Positions 36,977 through 49,024 of a stretch of DNA of 64,000 bases are shown here, piece after piece. The notes beneath the pieces were generated by a model that worked only from the letters and a program-made list of their open reading frames with translations, searched no databases and was not told the DNA's origin. Origin of the DNA: Paramarasmius palmivorus (lineage: Eukaryota > Basidiomycota > Agaricomycetes > Agaricales > Marasmiaceae); NCBI GenBank assembly GCA_037176845.1, contig JAYKXP010000005.1, forward strand, positions 744,001 through 808,000, read 5' to 3'. The position numbers were made by a program, and so were the translations under genes. How positions within the stretch are numbered: position 1 is the first letter of the stretch; each line of letters opens with the position of its first letter.

Positions 36977-39900
36977 CTAGAGTCCATACTGATAATTATA
37001 CGAATAATCTGGTACAACTGGAGGCGCCTGTGTTTGTTGAATCCACTCTTCCCCACCGACTCGATTATTATTATGAGTCATACCCGGAGGCGGATACCCT
37101 TGAATGTTGGGAATGTTGGTTCGCGAATAGCTGTTCACATTCGGCACAAATGATGGCATCTGTTGTGGGATCGCCTGCGAAACATGCTGCTGCTGCTGCT
37201 GTGGTTGTTGTTGACCTCCTCCTTCACCTGGTCGGGGCCACCATTCATAGCCTGGATAGTATGAAGTTGACGGCTCAACACCCGGAATATCAAGTCCGAG
37301 CATGTGTGCCATAATTCGGGTGCTAAGATCCTGAACACCGGCTTCCGACGCCGGATGTTGAATGACTTGAGGGGGTGGTTGGCTATCATGAGGTTGTCCA
37401 AACGTCTCCCGCTGGAGATAATCGGAGCTCTTCTCCTGTCCAAACGCATCGTCCGCTTGTCGCTTTATTCTCTCCCCCGTCGAGACGTTCAAATGTGCGG
37501 TTTCGTACGTTAACCTTACCCCAGTGACAAGGTCGAGCGCACGAGCAGCACTGGGCCATAATACTGCCATGTCTTTCAAAGCCGTAACGACTTGCTGAAG
37601 TCCTTGGTAGGCTTGAACATTTGACGGTCGGAGTGTCACTATAATTGTTAGATTTCAGCATGGTCCAACGCGGACACAGTGGAGCAAACACATACATGTC
37701 ATCGTGTGCATGATACTGTGATATGTCAATTGTCAGTAATCACAAAAGCAATAGTAATATAAAAAAAAAAACGCACCCCGTGGCAAGCATATATGCTGTC
37801 AAGAAGGGAGATGCCCGCCTGAGCGTGAACGTTTCTCGCCAAGCATTGACTGCAAGGGAAGAAGCGGTTAATTATCGGATGTTGTAAAGATGTAATTTGT
37901 GATGTGCCTACCTACTCCGCTTATTCGACTCGCGGCGCCTTGAGAAAGATCAAACGCCTTCAACTCAAAAGTCGACTTCCGAGATGTCGAAGTGAAATCG
38001 GCATTCGCGCTGGGAGAATGTGCTCCTTTCCAGTTAGGAATACTGTTCACTTATGTTAGCAAATCGAAAGGGAATCTCCAAGATCAATAACACCCACAAT
38101 GCACGATTCAGGAGAAGGACAGCACCCCAATATCGGATGTGAACAAACAAGACGTGGGGAGGAGGGACCCTTCGCTTGCTATTCACGTCAAACTGAAGGG
38201 CTTCCGGAAGTGATATGTACCACTGGTCTAGCCGAGTCTCGAGTTCCGCGTAGATGGCACGTCGCGACACTTTATGCTGTGTCCGGACAGGGTAGACTTT
38301 TGTTATAATATCGCCCAGTATCGTACCTAAGCGCATGTCAATCAAAAGTATTATTTTGAATAGACGGTTAGGCTCACATAACGATGCAGTTGCATGGAAA
38401 GCGACCATGATTTTTCCCGGAACCCTAGGATACGAGACATTAATTGAGTCATTCTGCAAGGGACCCCAGGGCTCATCATCGTCCTAAAAAGAACATCAGC
38501 ATGCTTGAACACCTTGCTTAATCTGACACCGTACCTCGCCAATCTCCGGGAAAGGCGTGTCATAGTCGTCTTCACGTATGATGATTGGTCGACCTATTCC
38601 GATGTCGGTACCAGGCCGTGAGAAGGACAGCGCCACTTACCCATGTATATTGAGCCATACCTGTATGTTCCGGGTGCCTTTCATGAGCGACGGAATGTAG
38701 GAAAATCGGAATTTACATTACCTATCGGCGAGGCAACACATCCACCATATTTGTCGTCTTGTCTGGGTCTCATCACGGGCGAAGAGATCATGGCCATGCT
38801 GCTTCCAATGATCAGTGTTGCAATTAAGGCCCAAATCCATCGCCTGTGATCAAATCGAAATCAGCCACGGCTCCGTCTGAAACGCAGTGGCACAAGACCG
38901 ACCATACGGATTGCCATTCCTACTTCATCATTAGCTTTTCCATCACCCTTTAGCACAGAACACACATACCAATGTAAATCCACCCTTGCTCCATGCTTCC
39001 TAAGCCAAACTCTCGGTACCCAAGCAATAGTAAAGACTGAACTGTACAGGGTCTAGATCGGTCGAATATCTTAGCTGTAGAATTCAAATTTTTAAGTTCA
39101 TCGTCCCAGAAAGATGGATTGTGACGGCTCACTGAGTATTTGCCTGGCGCTTTCAAAATATTGGCAGCCGGCTTCCCACATCTTGCCTTTTGGTGGTAAG
39201 GGCTCGATGTCGTCAACGAACCGAGCCGTAATCGCGAACATTGAAAGGAGGAGTAGGGTAGAGGCTTTTTGCGACGATTCCGGTTTCGGAGATGAATAGA
39301 TGCTTGGAATCGGATCTTCATCCCGTTTTCTGAAGAAGAACGTTACTCAATGAATCAGAAAACATATACAAAACAGTTACCCTTGCTTCCTGTAATACAG
39401 CCCTGCATGAGATGAGGGTCGACTAAAATTTTTCATTTACTCACCGTGCATGATATTCGGACAAGAAACGGCTTTTGTGTATAACAGGGAACACGGGATG
39501 GATATAGGTGAAATAGAGGTTGATGAGGTGATCTTGCAATTGTGGAGGCGGTAATACAACTTCATAGTCTTCTTCCTTGACAACTTGAGCGACGAAGTCT
39601 TTTGAAGGCGGCCATACTCGGGCCATTGGCAACATCCTGGTTCATGAATCACGTCAGTGGCAATTCAAACCGGAACTATGGAACTAACCATATCCCTCCT
39701 TCATTTCGTTCATCGGTTCTATTGTCCTTGCTTAGTAGGTGCAACCCGCTGGCCTTCCCGTGATATCGTATCTACCCATATCTGAGTACAGTTAACAGCA
39801 TGTCAAAAAGGAAAGACCAACCTCCTGGTAATCAGTGAGCGACAATTCACCCATACTATCAGTTGGGTCTCTCATCGAATCATAATCATCTGAGTCTGAA

Positions 39901-40945
39901 TGATGGATCAATACACTATGAAAGCAAGGTTCCCGAAGAAACGAATCACCTGAGGTAGGCTCCATCGTATACATATCATTCCACTCTACGGGCGAAACGG
40001 CATCAACTCGTCTTCTTTGTGCTGCAGGACCACCACTCGGCGTGGAACATGTTGAATACGGTGATGAAGCGGCAGAAGTGGAAGCGAGTCGATTTGATAG
40101 GTTATCCTGCCATTCTTGTGTCGGCACAATAGACAATCCCCTGTCTAGATAAGAGTAAGAATATTGCCTGAGACACCGCGCCGTATACTCACCTTGCGTT
40201 GAGGACACCTTCTCACGAGATACTCTGGACTGTCGGCGATTTCGAGATTGCTCGCGTCCAGGTATTGAGCCGTTGGACCGTAATACCGATGCAAAAAAGT
40301 CTTCCTTGGTCGCACCCTGTGGTTGGAAACGTCGACCTGACGGGCCCTATTGAACGAGAATGAGAATTATTCCTATTCTGTTGAAGGTGAAAAGACAGAC
40401 ATATGGACCAGTATCCACTCTCTGCAGTATTTCACGAGCGAGGTCATCCTGACGCAAGTCTGAAACGATGCTTCGTACTCGAGGATCTGGACATTGAAGA
40501 ATGACCCCAAGCAAGGATTCGACTTGATGCCATCTTTGCTCAATAGCGTGAATGTAACCTTTGGGGGGACCTCGCTTGTAGCTTGGCCCTACAATCGACT
40601 TCAGTGACTGATGAAAAGACAGGGAAATGAATGGATACGCCACCTAGAAAAGTACATGCTTCGATGACGGAAGTCAGACAAACGACAGGGGAAATAAATT
40701 GCAATGAACGCACCAGTCCCGCTTAAAGCACAGCTCTTACACGGAACTCCTTCGTTTGCGCCACGCTCGCATTTGCTCTTTGTCTTTCTACACTGATCAC
40801 AAGCTGGAGTGAAGGATATCGGGTCAAAGAAAAGACGAAGATTCCAAATTTAAAAGTTCCCACCTCGACTACTTCGTTTCCGCGATGCTGCCTGAGAATC
40901 TTGATTATCACCGTCATCTGAGTGGTCTGATTCATGCCAATCCAT
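36977..40945 (-). CDS. Zn(II)2Cys6 fungal transcription factor
   Basis: ATG 40943-40945 (MDWHESDHSDDGDNQDSQAA). The second exon carries the binuclear cluster CDQCRKTKSKCERGANEGVPCKSC, then FLGPSYKRGPPKGYIHAIEQR and a coiled segment EQRWHQVESLLGVI. A middle region has VVLPPPQLQDHLINLYFTYIHPVFPVIHKSRF, the typical start of the fungal-specific regulatory domain. The C-terminus is Gln/Pro/Tyr-rich with a poly-Gln run and ends at YSYNYQYGL (stop at 36977). More than ten short introns are needed. The GLHLLSKDNRTDERNEGG region just before the regulatory domain is what I expect in mushroom members. A nuclear activator or repressor; the target pathway cannot be read from sequence. Confidence 0.87.
37185..37213. 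repeat. CTG/TTG trinucleotide microsatellite encoding poly-Gln
   Basis: Repeated TGC and TGT units in frame in the Zn2Cys6 gene give a Gln-rich run on the minus strand. Confidence 0.85.
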
Positions 40946-41345
40946 CACCCGAGATTGAGTTTTTTGAGCTTGGGGGTCGAGGGTAAGTGATGGTTTATGG
41001 TCAAGTCAAAGCAAGGGAAAGCTGATCTGCGAGGGTGATGGGCATGTGATGATGACTTCGAGGGCAGTGCTCAGAATAGGAAGCTTGCTTATGTATCGTC
41101 ATTCTCGGACATCGCACCCGGCACTCTCCATTTTTTCAACTTTTTTTCCAGTCGGGGCGATCGACGGCTATATACCTTTTTCCAATTCCACTCACGTCAG
41201 TCGCGAACTCAACCGACCTCGAAACTCCAAACGGCCAAGTCCAATGCTGCGTATCCATGAATATATACATATGTACAGCCTGATTGTATATTTACAGCTG
41301 AAAATCTCAAAAGAATGGGCTCCCGGCTCTCCGTGCGAATTCCTT
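40946..41345. other. intergenic region between NIPSNAP (3' side) and the Zn2Cys6 gene (5' side)
   Basis: 400 bases without a recognisable coding frame; likely promoter of the Zn2Cys6 gene. Confidence 0.45.
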
Positions 41346-42630
41346 CTCACTTCAAGGAGCTATAAGAAAGAGGGTGCAGAATGTATGCGTCCATAGTCTT
41401 GGCCAGTTGTGCGGTCTTGATCATATGCTTCATTAGCGAATCTGACAAGCGTTTTAAACGTCCTGCTATTTACCTTGTCAACGGTTTCAGCCCATCCATC
41501 AACTTGCCACGCTTTCTCCCGAATCTCTTTTCGGTGCTGCAGGCTCCTAACGAATAGGAAACAGAATGAGTCTAGTGCGGTCTCCGAGTCACGGCGAAGA
41601 ACTCTTACTCATATTGCCACATGTGGTGCACTTGATGCAAGCGCCCGATTTGCGAAAACCACGCACCAACAGGCGCGACAAATTTGCGACGTGCCTCGAT
41701 TCCTCTACGCCTGTGTAAAAAAAATGTCTATGTAACCAACTCCGAACACAAACCGGGAACACTCACCATGTATTCTCCCACTCCAACAGTGTTCCAGGAA
41801 CTAGCTGGTACGATCTCAATTCGAAGATTCCTCCTTGGGCACGAGGTGGGGCAGTGGGAAAGAAAGCAAATTCTTGGTTGAGTTGGCACGACCGTGAGTT
41901 GATGTACGGTAGCATGGCCTGGTAAGCTTTCAAGTGCTAATGATAGAGTAAAGACGTTAATAGAGCCCAAAATATCACAACTTCTTGGCCGGAACATACT
42001 TCGGTGGTCCGAACCAGCTGAGTGGTGTTGTCATAACCCCCATAGTTCTCGTATTCCAGAATGTGAAAGTATGTATCTTGATCTCCGACAGAAGTTTCCC
42101 AGCTTCCTGTTAGCTTGACGTGTAATCTTGGATCTTCCACGAGTCCCATGTAGTACTTTTCACTGAAAGGAACCGTGTTAGTCTTCCGGAGAGACGGACA
42201 TGAGGAGACTTACGCGGCTTCCTTGTACTCCATCGTCTTGTCCGACTTTACGCGATGTACTAGTAATTGGCATTAGGACCGGTCTCTTTGCTATCCATTC
42301 CTGTCCTCACTCTCAAATCCATGCACATATTTTCCACGTCCTACAAGTCTAGAGTGCTGTTGCGCCGTCAGATATTGAAGAATGAAGAGAGCCTGTAGTT
42401 CTAGTTTACCTGGACTAAAGTCAGCTCCGAAGGGCCACTAGAATACTATCCAGATGCTCACCTGTAATATTTCAGTCTCCCCAGCTTTCTTTGCTTCCGG
42501 AGAACCATGCAACAAGGACTGATTTCAATCAGACATACACGGAACTCGAGGAAAGCCTTGACGCTACCTGGACAGATATCGAGCGCCTCGAGGCCGTAGA
42601 CAGGACCTTGGAGGCTGAGGTACGGAGCAT
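41346..42630 (-). CDS. mitochondrial NIPSNAP-domain protein
   Basis: The gene is split into many small exons. ATG 42628-42630 gives MLRTSASKVLSTASRRSISVQ, an Arg/Ser-rich mitochondrial presequence. It splices to SLLHGSPEAKKAGETEILQ, then HSRLVGRGKYVHGFE and IHRVKSDKTMEYKEAAEKYY. The paired NIPSNAP domains follow: LHVKLTGSWETSVGDQDTYF, HILEYENYGGYDNTTQLVR, AMLPYINSRSCQLNQEFAFF, ELRSYQLVPGTLLEWENTW and EKAWQVDGWAETVDK. The end is TAQLAKTMDAYILHPLSYSS (stop 41346-41348). NIPSNAP proteins are conserved mitochondrial proteins linked to mitophagy and membrane traffic in animals; the fungal role is not settled. Plus-strand frames over this gene are shadows. Confidence 0.88.
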
Positions 42631-42704
42631 GTTGGGTGTTGGTGAGGTTGCTGGCAGACGACGTTCATGTTCCACGGTTGCTTTATCTGACGTAGGCGGG
42701 GTAA

Positions 42705-42722
42705 ATAGATAGATAGATAGAT
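42705..42722. repeat. ATAG tetranucleotide microsatellite
   Basis: About four and a half tandem ATAG units in the short gap between the NIPSNAP promoter and the 3' end of the glycosyltransferase-like gene. Confidence 0.85.
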
Positions 42723-42918
42723 CCACCTGGGTGGTGCCCAGATTGCGACCTTCGCTGGACTTCCCCACTCAGTTCACAGTATATTCAAGACAGGTCTCTA
42801 ACTACAAGATTCCATGAATACGATACTGTCCTCGTCTTTTGCTTTCCTCTGCATGGCCAATATTGAGGAAGAAACCGGGATTCTGGCCGGGGAAATAGAG
42901 CGGCTTTTCAGGTCGCGT

Positions 42919-44797
42919 TCACGCGTGTCCCCGGATCCACGTCTCGTATATGCACCACGGCTCAGTGAAGTCCTTCCCGAAGACCATTTTAAAGCCATGG
43001 CCTCCCCGCGGTAAAGGGATTGACATGCCAACATGACATTCTTTCAACTCCTTCTGACCCACAGTGGCGTTACTGCATTGAGTTTCGGAGTTCATTAGGG
43101 TCTGGTAGTAATAGAGGACTTTAGTCTATAGTGAGAGTAAAGATGGGACAAAGCTCACGAAAACAGCTCCGTCGAGTGACTCAAAAGTAGAATCACGAAT
43201 AATTGCTTCCATAGATGGGCTGACGAGCATAGCAAATTCAATTCGTGTCCACAGTGGCCGAGCACCAAAGCTTGTTAGGGAGACGAATTCGCCCTTCCTC
43301 GTAACTGAAATGGCATCGACTAGTTCAGCAAAGAAAACCATTGCTACTTCATGAAACTGACCACTGGAATAGCAAAAGCTAGTCTGAGGATCCCCGTCGA
43401 CGGCATGTGACGGCGGATGATTGACAAAATTGTCTCGAGCAGCCTCGTCCACCAGAAGGGAGTTCCTGGCGTGTACATCTAGTAGATTTTGTGCAGACGT
43501 AGTTTTCTCATCCAGCTCTTCGGGTAGCAAACGAACTGAAGTTTCAAACAGACATGAAGTTCCCACACACGGTGCTTTTGATACGGAAGAGGGCGTTGGC
43601 TTCTCCATGTTGACAAAGGGTATTTCATGGGGTATGCAAGGGGGCCTGTCGCATAGTAGAACCGAGTCCAAGAGCTCGGTGGCTCGTTGCTACTTGCACA
43701 ATATGTTATATATTTTATTCAGAGATCATGGAGAAACAACTTACGATATGCTTTCGATTCCGTTCATTTCCTTCCTCGCCAACGGTAAATGGCTCTCCAC
43801 CACCAAGCTCAATCCCTTGATCAAACCACGTTTCGGTAAACGTGTTGCGAAGAATAGAAAAGTAGTTGTCTGCCATCTTGAACTCTTCGTCTGTCACATT
43901 GAGTGTCTTCATGAGATCTAAAAAGTCTCGGGCTTCTGTTCGGCGAATAATTGAACCATAACCAAGCCAGCTGAAAGATGCATGTATATGAGGTTCAGCC
44001 ACCACACGCATCAGCATACTGGATAGTACTTCATGAGGAGGTGCCAGGAAAATGCCAGATGCAGAAGATTCGGATGCACGAGCGCGTAGTGTGTATATCA
44101 CTTCTGGTAAAACCAAGTAATCATCGTCCTGTCATGGTTCAGTACAGTAAGCCACGTAGAGTCTGCTGCGCTTACCTGAATGAAACAGAATGTGGTAGAA
44201 GCTGCAGCGCATGCCTCGAACCTTGCCCGGAAATAGACATTCTCGGGGGAGTTAACCACCTTGACTTTATGGGTGCATTGTGCGAACTCCACCTGAACCC
44301 ATGATACCTTTGAGCACTTGTAAAAAGAAATAGAAACGAGGGATCCGAACTTCTGCCAGGGGTCTTTCAGGATTATTGTTCCAGACGACGATAGACGAAA
44401 GGGTACCGTCCAGTGCAGGAGTGCACAACACGGAGACGATACCAAAAACGTTAGATAGTCGCGACCAGTTCAAAAGTATAGCTGTCACATCAGCTAATGC
44501 AGCTCTTGGGGAAGGTAAATGCCGATACGAAAGTCGTTCTAGAGAAGGGTTGAAAGTCGGGAGAAAAGAAGCGGGCCAAACAAGTTGAGATTCGACTGGG
44601 CCATCGGGAGCTGTAATTCGAAGACCAAAATGAAGAATGAGGACCGCGATGAGAGCAACGATAATGGCGAATATATTCCAGCAGATGGAAGAGCAGCGCA
44701 TCCCGAGGGTCACAACGACGGTGAGGGACGGCGAAGTGGATTGGCGTGCGACCAACGGCGTGGACGATGACCAAGCTTCTTTTCTCGTTATCACCAT
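42919..44797 (-). CDS. type II membrane glycosyltransferase-like protein with possible C-terminal carbohydrate-binding-like module
   Basis: ATG 44795-44797 gives a cytosolic tail of ~35 residues, then one membrane helix ([20 protein letters not shown]). The lumenal part has a GT-A-type core: [38 protein letters not shown] and [15 protein letters not shown], where the Asp-rich motif would bind Mn and the nucleotide sugar. [19 protein letters not shown] and [11 protein letters not shown] follow. The C-terminal ~170 residues contain [17 protein letters not shown], similar to discoidin-type modules. The model ends by splicing GAVF to [10 protein letters not shown] (intron 43054-43159), closing with YETWIRGHA at 42919-42921. 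A Golgi glycosyltransferase is inferred; donor and acceptor are unknown. It is divergent from MOCS1, with 79 bases between start codons. Confidence 0.7.
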
Positions 44798-44876
44798 CGG
44801 CTCTCAGGCCCGTTTGGCCTATTTATTCAATCATAGCGCCTGTATGGAGTGCAGTTCTGCCAGACACCATACAACA

Positions 44877-47065
44877 TGTACCGTCTACTACCACTAGCAC
44901 GAAATATTGCTGGTTTATCACGTTCCTACGCCGATGTAGCAGCATTGAAGCGTGTTGCCAAGGTACGTTTATTTCTGTGTGTCGCTCGCTCACTCTGATT
45001 GGCTTCCTGCAGGAACGAATAGCAACAGTTGATGAGAATCAACCGTTCTCTAATGCTCTAATCGACTCTTATGACAGACGACACGACTACCTGAGAATTT
45101 CTCTCACTGAACGATGCAACTTACGATGTAAGTTTGCCCAATATGCCGCCTTAAATCCTGGCTAACGTCAGATTTCCAGGTTTCTACTGCATGCCGGAGG
45201 AAGGAGTAGAACTGACCCCAAGCCCGCAACTCTTGAGCAACGAAGAGGTGTTACGCCTTGCTGAACTATTTGTTAAATCTGGAGTACGGAAGATACGATT
45301 GACTGGTGGGGAACCCACTATTCGGAAAGGGATATTGGATATAATTAGTACGTCTTTTCGCATTTTGCCATTTTCCGAATCAATCTGATTCGATTGCCTA
45401 GCTGGCTTGAACCAATTGCGACAGCATGGCCTGGAGTCTATTGCAATGACCACTAATGGAATCGCCTTGCACAGAAGACTTCCTCAATATATTGAGGCCG
45501 GATTAACACATCTCAACCTCAGGTGCGACCGGAACCTGTTGTCCCTTTCACTCTGGCTCACCTTCCGCAAGTCTTGATACCCTGGACCCATTCAAGTTTG
45601 AACTGATGACAAAGAGAAGAGGCCATGATGCGGTCCTGAAGACTCTGGACACTGCCTTGTCTTCTACGGAACTACAGACAGTAAAGCTCAATGTCGTGGT
45701 TGTCAAAGGTCTCAATGACCACGAGGTGCACGATTTTGTGTCCCTGACACAAGATTCCCCGTTGTCGGTGCGGTTCATCGAGTTCATGCCTTTTACAGGC
45801 GAGTCAAACCTTTTTTTATTTTAATCGCCGCACTGATATCGATTACGATGATTGATAGGAAACAAGTGGGACAAGGCAAAGATGATTCCGTCGTCCACGC
45901 TCTTGGACCGCATAACCGCACGCCATCCCGACGTTGTGCGAATATCCGATGAAATCAATGATACAGCTCGTTCATGGAAGGTTCCTGGTTTCAAGGGTTC
46001 TTTTGGTTTCATCAGTAGCATGTCAGACCATTTCTGTTCGTCGTGCAACAGGTTACGTATCACAGCAGACGGAAAGATCAAGGTAAGGTGCTGTTTGACA
46101 CAGCTCCAATAGTAGCTCTAAATGCGTGTGGATTTATTCTAGGTCTGCCTATTTGACGACAAAGAAGTCTCCCTCCGCGATGCAATGCGAGAGGGTGGCA
46201 CAGACGGTGAACTCCTGCAAATCATTAGTCGGGCGGTACTTGGAAAGCAGGAGAAGCATGTTCATATGGAAGACATCAATGTGACGACAAATCGACCGAT
46301 GATTCTGATTGGTGGTTGAGTGTCATTTCATTCATGTAGTTTAGTCGCTCTCGCAATACTATTCCGCCAGTGATTAATGCTCCTCTTTTAGGTTCCCGCA
46401 ATCACATCCTCGACAAGCATAGTAAGAAGAAGAGCGCGCATTTGTCTCCACAGGTATTCAACTTTCGACCCACCGCATCACGTATCTCCGCCCTCCATTC
46501 TTCTACGACCTCGCTTAACGGAAACCGGCTGTCTCATCTCGATAACTCAGGGCGTGCGAATATGGTGGACGTTTCTGACAAGTCAGTCACAAAGCGAAGC
46601 GCTACAGCCATCGGGCGGATATACATTCCACCTATTGCGTATGAGCTCGTTACTTCGAGCTATCCTGCCGAAGACAGTACCACGCCGGACTCAGGAGCGA
46701 AAGCTAAAGCCCTGCGAAAGGGGGACGCTTTGACTGTGGCTCAACTCGCCGCCATAATGGGGTCGAAAAAAACATCTGATCTCATACCACTTTGTCATCC
46801 CCTTCCTTTGACTAAAGTTGCGGTAACGCTGACGCCCGAGATACAACACGACGACTCTAGGGCCACTAGTCATAGTATCAAGTGCCAAGCCACAGTCACT
46901 TGCGAAGGGAAGACGGGAGTGGAGATGGAGGCACTCACGGCCGTGTCCGTCGGTCTCTTGACGGTGTGGGACATGTTGAAGGCAGTCGCTGGGAAAGAAA
47001 TGATGATCGGCGATATCTATGTTTCTGAGAAGTCGGGCGGAAGGAATGGAAATTTTTCCAGATGA
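44877..47065 (+). CDS. MOCS1: molybdopterin biosynthesis protein MOCS1 (MoaA-MoaC; A-B fusion or bicistron)
   Basis: This gene makes cyclic pyranopterin monophosphate from GTP. ATG 44877 begins a mitochondrial-type presequence ([20 protein letters not shown]). The MoaA half has the radical-SAM cluster CNLRCFYC (spliced near 45129-45179), [14 protein letters not shown] and the second cluster [18 protein letters not shown]. The MoaC half begins near 46550: [74 protein letters not shown]. It ends at 47065. The intron 46315-46391 joins the halves in one frame ([10 protein letters not shown]). If it is retained, the MoaA half stops at TGA directly after Gly-Gly, as in human MOCS1A. Both catalytic halves look intact. 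Confidence 0.93.
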
Positions 47066-47133
47066 TAGGCGCTGTACTCGGTCTAGTAAAACTATTTTTG
47101 TGGGACAATATGGATATCGATGCATATGTACGT

Positions 47134-48290
47134 CTACCAGTGTCCCTTTTCTGTCCCGACAAAGCCAACCTCAAGGACCTCTGCATTTGATTCGATTGGC
47201 GGGCTAAAGCCAATGCGCTCATAAACTCTCCGAGCGCTATTCTTGAGACCCACGTATAGGACGACAATATTTTTCCCCTCGTTGGCCAACATCCTGCATA
47301 TCTGTGATTAGGTTGTTGGAGTTTATAGATTGGCCGAAGAGAGGAGTACCTTTCCGTGACATAGCGCACTAGTCGTTCCGCATAGCCATTTTTCCTGAAC
47401 TGAGGCGAAGTGTAAACCTTTGTGATGGCGACGACGCTCTGGGTCTCCCGAGTCACAGCGCATATCGATGCAATTGCTTTATTGTGTTCATACACATATA
47501 ATTGCTTGTGAGATATGAGTCGCTCAGCTTCCAGGGCGGCTCGATCAGCGCTGAGAGGGAAGTGGACCTACAGCGCAGGGCGTCAATCACAATAAAATTT
47601 TTTTATAATATGTTCCCTCACCGAGAGCTTTGCAAATTCCCCGCACATCATTGCAACCATCCCGACGTCTTTCTCTTCCGCGATACGAATGATATCTGTT
47701 TGGGGGATTTCTTGGCTGGACCCGACCAAAGTTTGCCGGGAACAGGTAGCAAGGGTGGCATGATAATACGGCGATGGTGCTCTTTTGAATCCTGTCTGTG
47801 CGGACCATGCTGAAGCAAAAGCCTCGACCAGTGAAGATCCACCGAAGACTGAGAATACGTGTATGGGTGGGAGGCGGGACGCGAGCTCGACGACAATCCC
47901 CTTTGCCACCGACTCAAGCTCCCCGGCCCTTTGCGACACACTCCCCGGCTTGGACCACAGGAATATCGGATACCGTCCCAATTCACCACAGACAGACGAC
48001 AATATGGCAACAAGAATACGCTCTTTGTCCGACGACCGCCAGATAGTGAGCCAAAAATTTTCGGCTGCCACCCGTGGCGCTGGTTCAAGTCGTGGATCGT
48101 CCTGGCTCTGCATCGACGACGACAACGTCCTACTGAGTCTCCAAGCATGTGCCAGGACGATGTTGACGGATGCCTTGTCCTGCTGAATATGTGGGCTGAC
48201 GATAGATAGAAACTCTGAAGCGTCCTGATGGTAGAGAATTTTTGTGGTCTGTAGAAGAGCCATGGCAGAACTGGGGGCAGAACTAGGCAT
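47134..48290 (-). CDS. GNAT-family N-acetyltransferase
   Basis: The stop is at 47134-47136. Three exons: the first ends at FAKLS, then intron 47568-47621, then VHFPLSADRAALEAERL and YEHNKAIASICAVTRETQSVVAITKVYTSPQFRKNGYAERLVRYVTER. A last exon gives MLANEGKNIVVLYVGLKNSARRVYERIGFSPP and ends GFVGTEKGHW. The block YTSPQFRKNGYAERLV is the acetyl-CoA-binding motif A of GNAT enzymes, and NSARRVYERIGF is motif B. The substrate is unknown. ATG 48288-48290 (MPSSAPSSAMALLQTTKIL) is the best start, but the frame stays open to 48596 and could add a Cys-rich N-terminal segment. The gene is convergent with MOCS1, with only 68 bases between stops. Confidence 0.8.
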
Positions 48291-49024
48291 GTCGACAGAA
48301 ATATTTATTATCCCACTCATACCCAAGCGAGTTGTATACCGGGTTTGTTTTAGCTCGTCATGCATACGGCAAAGTTGGCTCCGCAATGTGCGTTCCCGAC
48401 TCAATTCTTTTTGAAGTACGGCAACAGAGGCAGATTGTACTGGTTCCTGGAGACGTGATACACCTAGCCAAGCCGACGGAGTTATTTCAAGCCCTTTCTT
48501 AAAGCAAATGATGCAATTTTGAGAATAACAGTTGACGCATTTAATCGAACAGTGTCTGGACCTATCGAGGCAGACAAGCATTACCTGGTCAGACAATAGT
48601 TGTCTTCTACCTCAAGGCAGTCAAGTGTCGTTAACGCCATGAGTTCCTTTGTGGTAGAAGCGTCTATCAGCGCTACTGAGAAACTTTTGGTAGCGCAGGT
48701 TTGATCCCAACAGAATGATAGGTCAATCGCTCGTGAGATCTGTGAGTTTTTCATATGTTTTCAGTCGATGCTTTGCCAAATTAAATTTACTCACCACACT
48801 ACCGCTTTTGGGCTCAGGGATAACTGGAAACGGTCTCTCAAATGTACCCAAGCCACAGCCTTGGTCGCAGCATCCTGGCCGCAACCAGAAGGTTACCAGA
48901 CTCTTCGAACAATTTTCCACACGGAGATTCTGGGAAGCGAGAACGATTTAACACCTTTCACTGACACCTGGAGTTCAAAACTCCGGTAGACCCTTTACAC
49001 ATAATACTACAATCCAAGTGGAGC
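48291..49024. other. region upstream of the GNAT gene with an open Cys-rich frame
   Basis: On the minus strand 48291-48596 is open in the GNAT frame and encodes a Cys-rich piece (SIKCVNCYSQNCIICFKKG) followed by a coiled-coil-like stretch. It has no upstream ATG in the same exon. The rest, to 49024, has no supported gene. Confidence 0.35.

Noticed and set aside
42491..43014. Two plus-strand frames that could be small genes
   Set aside because: The minus strand of the same bases carries the first NIPSNAP exon (mitochondrial presequence) and the last exon of the glycosyltransferase-like gene.
47583..48209. Several long overlapping frames on both strands in the acetyltransferase gene
   Set aside because: They are shadows of the GNAT coding frame, which alone continues into recognisable acetyl-CoA-binding motifs.
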